Shown here in pieces: positions 61,930 to 64,000 of a DNA stretch of 64,000 bases (position 1 is the first letter of the stretch; each line of letters starts with the position of its first letter). The notes under the pieces were generated by a model. That model was not told the origin of the DNA. It saw only the letters and a program-made list of their open reading frames with translations, and made no database searches. The stretch covers positions 62,001 through 126,000 of the forward strand of contig NZ_CAKLBV010000004.1 of assembly GCF_920984675.1 (NCBI RefSeq), given 5' to 3'. Source of the DNA: Methylobacterium sp. Leaf118. GTDB taxonomy: Bacteria > Pseudomonadota > Alphaproteobacteria > Rhizobiales > Beijerinckiaceae. The position numbers were made by a program, and so were the translations under genes.

Positions 61930-64000
61930 ATGGACGCGCAACCGGACGCGCAGACCGAGCCGAACAAGCGGGGCGCCAGGAGCCACCCTCCAGAGATGAC
62001 ATGGCGCGGCCTCGCGCTGGGGGCGGCCATCACGGTCGTGTTCATGGCCGCCAACATCTACATGGGCCTGAAGACCGGGATGACGTTCTCGTCGTCGATC
62101 CCCGCCGCGATGCTGGCGATGGGCCTGCTGCGGCTGTTCGGGAACCCCTCGATCCTCGAAAACAACATCGTCCAGACCCAGGCCTCGGCGGCCGGGACGC
62201 TGTGCAACGTCATCCTCGTCCTACCGGGCCTCGTCCTGATCGGCCATTGGCACGGCTTCCCCTTTTGGCAGACCGCCGGGGTGTGCCTCCTCGGCGGGTT
62301 GCTCGGCGTCGCCTCTTCGATTCCCCTGCGGCGGGCGCTGGTGAAGGGGGCGGGATTGCCGTTTCCGGAAGGCGTCGCCGCCGCCGAGGTGCTGCGGGCG
62401 GGCGACCCGGCGCAGGGCGGTGCGGATCAGGGGCAAAGTCTGCGGGCGCTTCTCGGCGCCGGCACGGCCGCCGCGCTGATCGCGCTCGGCACCAGCGGCC
62501 TGCGCGTCCTCGGCGAGGGGCTGCACGCCACGATCCAGGCGGGCCAGGCGGTGTTCCGCCTGGGGACCGGCTTCTCCCTCGCGCTCGTCGGCGTCGGCTA
62601 CCTCGTCGGGATCGGCGCCTGCCTGGCCCTGCTCACCGGCGTCGCCATCGCCTGGGGGGCGGCGGTGCCGATCCTCACCGCCCTCGGCCCGGGCGGGGGC
62701 GCCGAGCCGGCCGCGGCGGCGGAGGCGGTCTGGTCGGAGCAGGTGCGGCTGATCGGGGCCGGCATCATCGCGGTCGGCGGACTCTGGACGGTTGGCCGGC
62801 TCGCGCGGCCGATCCTCGCCAGTATCCGCGATGCCCTGACGGCGGCCCGCGGCGGCAGCGGGGGCCTCGGCGACCTGCCGCGGCAGGAGCGCGACATTCC
62901 GATCACCTGGGTGGCAGGAACCGCCGCATTCCTCACCCTGCCGCTGGCGGGCCTGTTCGGCTGGTTCGCGGCCGGGGCCGAGCTCGGGCGCCTCTACGGC
63001 GTCCTGATTCTCGCCGCGACCCTGTTTGCGGTGCTGTTCGGCTTCCTCATGGCGGCGGCCTGCGGCTACCTCGCCGGCCTCCTCGGCTCGTCCTCGAGCC
63101 CGATCTCGGGCATCGGCATCCTCACCACCATGCTGGTCGCCCTGCTGCTGCCGCTCCTGATCGGGCGCGCCGCGGGGCCCGAGGGTGACCGCTTCGTCAT
63201 CGGCTTCGCCCTGCTCGTCGCCTCGGTGATCGTCACCATGGCCTCGATCGCCAACGACAATCTGCAGGATCTCAAGACCGGCCAGCTCGTCGATGCGACG
63301 CCGTGGCGTCAGGAGACGGTGCTGCTCGCGGGCGTCGGCGTCGGGTCCCTGGTGATCGGGCCGCTGCTGGCGCTCCTGTACAATGCCTACGGCTTCGTCG
63401 GAGCCCTGCCGCGTCCCGAGATGGATGCCGGCGCGGCTCTGCCGGCGCCCCAGGCCGCGCTGATGACGCAGATCGCCAGCGGCATCGTCCACGGCGCTTT
63501 GCCCTGGCGCATGGTGGTGATCGGGATGGGGCTCGGCGCGGGGCTCGTGGCCCTCGAATCGTGGCTGCGCCGGAGGGGCCGGACCTTTCCGGCCCTGACC
63601 GTCGGCATCGGGATCTATTTGCCCCTGACCGTCGTCGTTACCATCGCGATCGGCGGGGTGATCGCCTGGGCGAGCGAGCGAACGTTTCGGGCCCGCCATC
63701 GGTCGGTGGCTCGGGATGCGGATCAGGATCGGGCCTACGAGGCGGTGCGCCGCCGCGGGGTGCTGCTCTCCTCCGGCTTCCTTGTCGGCGAGAGTTTCGT
63801 CGGCGTCCTCATCGCCGCCGCCGACACCGTCGCGGGCCGCAGCGCCGCCCTGGCCGTGGTCGGGCCGGATTTCGCGATGGTCGCCACCGGCCTCGGCCTC
63901 GCGGTCTTCCTCGTCGCCCTGGCTTTGTTCACCTGTCTGGTCGCGCGGGCACCCGGCTCAAGCGAGCCCGACGGGGGTGCGCCGCCCCAGCGCTGCCGCT
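61930..64000 (+). CDS. OPT-family transporter, 3' end beyond the window
   Basis: The frame is open from ATG 61930 to the end of the window, at least 690 residues, and continues past it. AGAGGAGG sits 8 bases upstream of the start. The protein has about 14-16 membrane helices. Its start NIYMGLKTGMTFSSSIPAAM, the motif ENNIVQTQASAAGTLCN and GLPFPEGVAAAEVL are typical of OPT/YSL transporters. SIANDNLQDLKTGQLVDATP is the shared block of the bacterial subgroup. Family members take up oligopeptides or metal-chelate complexes. The substrate cannot be read here. At this length only the extreme C-terminus should be missing. Confidence 0.92.
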   Translation, partial: MDAQPDAQTEPNKRGARSHPPEMTWRGLALGAAITVVFMAANIYMGLKTGMTFSSSIPAAMLAMGLLRLFGNPSILENNIVQTQASAAGTLCNVILVLPGLVLIGHWHGFPFWQTAGVCLLGGLLGVASSIPLRRALVKGAGLPFPEGVAAAEVLRAGDPAQGGADQGQSLRALLGAGTAAALIALGTSGLRVLGEGLHATIQAGQAVFRLGTGFSLALVGVGYLVGIGACLALLTGVAIAWGAAVPILTALGPGGGAEPAAAAEAVWSEQVRLIGAGIIAVGGLWTVGRLARPILASIRDALTAARGGSGGLGDLPRQERDIPITWVAGTAAFLTLPLAGLFGWFAAGAELGRLYGVLILAATLFAVLFGFLMAAACGYLAGLLGSSSSPISGIGILTTMLVALLLPLLIGRAAGPEGDRFVIGFALLVASVIVTMASIANDNLQDLKTGQLVDATPWRQETVLLAGVGVGSLVIGPLLALLYNAYGFVGALPRPEMDAGAALPAPQAALMTQIASGIVHGALPWRMVVIGMGLGAGLVALESWLRRRGRTFPALTVGIGIYLPLTVVVTIAIGGVIAWASERTFRARHRSVARDADQDRAYEAVRRRGVLLSSGFLVGESFVGVLIAAADTVAGRSAALAVVGPDFAMVATGLGLAVFLVALALFTCLVARAPGSSEPDGGAPPQRCR

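Noticed and set aside
61767..63699. Long alternative frames on both strands
   Set aside because: They are shadows of the OPT transporter, whose frame is open to the window end and has clear family motifs.

Overview
The window reads as a chromosomal segment of a high-GC (about 70% by eye) alphaproteobacterium of the Rhizobiales, most likely Methylobacterium/Methylorubrum. Supporting signs are the gene orders tig-clpP-clpX-lon, atpI-B-E-F'-F and flgF-G-A-H, a split F0 b/b' pair, a CtrA-type TTAA-N7-TTAA site before fliL, and frequent ATGA stop/start overlaps. The genus is an inference; the class is well supported. Almost all of the window is ordinary, densely packed core chromosome. I see no phage, insertion sequence, CRISPR array or plasmid function.

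Layout. 1-5.3 kb: a MarR-like regulator cut by the window edge, an S49 peptidase, a Tyr/Arg/Trp-rich exported protein, a tRNA-modifying methyltransferase with a DUF2007 partner, a short tandem-repeat array, a polyprenyl diphosphate synthase and an AEC transporter. 5.3-12.1 kb: a divergent flagellar locus, with flgFGAH leftward (candidate sigma-54 promoter) and fliL-fliM-DUF6468-motE-like rightward (candidate CtrA site). 12.3-18.6 kb: an MHYT-PAS-GGDEF-EAL c-di-GMP enzyme, glutathione peroxidase, an IalB-family protein, an MltB-type transglycosylase, a flavodoxin-fold reductase and a GFA protein. 18.6-23.6 kb: dctA facing dctB-dctD, with a textbook -24/-12 element and a DctD-type operator between them.

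23.6-32.6 kb: gatB, a methyltransferase, a CDF metal transporter, two small unknowns, an FAD monooxygenase, then queA-[nucleotidyltransferase]-tgt for queuosine tRNA modification. 32.8-36.4 kb: tRNA-Thr and a small cell-envelope cassette (HAD-UbiA fusion, GtrA, membrane glycosyltransferase). 36.5-43.6 kb: ribE-ribD-nrdR, glyA and the ATP synthase F0 operon. 43.7-48.6 kb: a DsbA-like thiol oxidoreductase, DciA, a DUF1428 protein, mutY, a degenerate multicopper-oxidase-like protein and tRNA-Leu. 48.7-55.5 kb: the tig-clpP-clpX-lon proteostasis cluster and tRNA-Val. 55.5-59.7 kb: the only stretch that looks accessory, starting with an AT-richer gene resembling DUF1796, followed by a methyltransferase and small unknowns. 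59.7-64 kb: an EgtD-like histidine methyltransferase, a second methyltransferase and an OPT-family transporter that runs off the end.

No gene set here clearly forms a new system. The best leads are the HAD-UbiA/GtrA/glycosyltransferase cassette, a nucleotidyltransferase lodged inside the queuosine operon beside a Tgt that has lost three of four zinc ligands, FliN-like tandem motifs on FliM, a branched inverted-repeat element between tig and clpP, and the AT-richer gene next to tRNA-Val.
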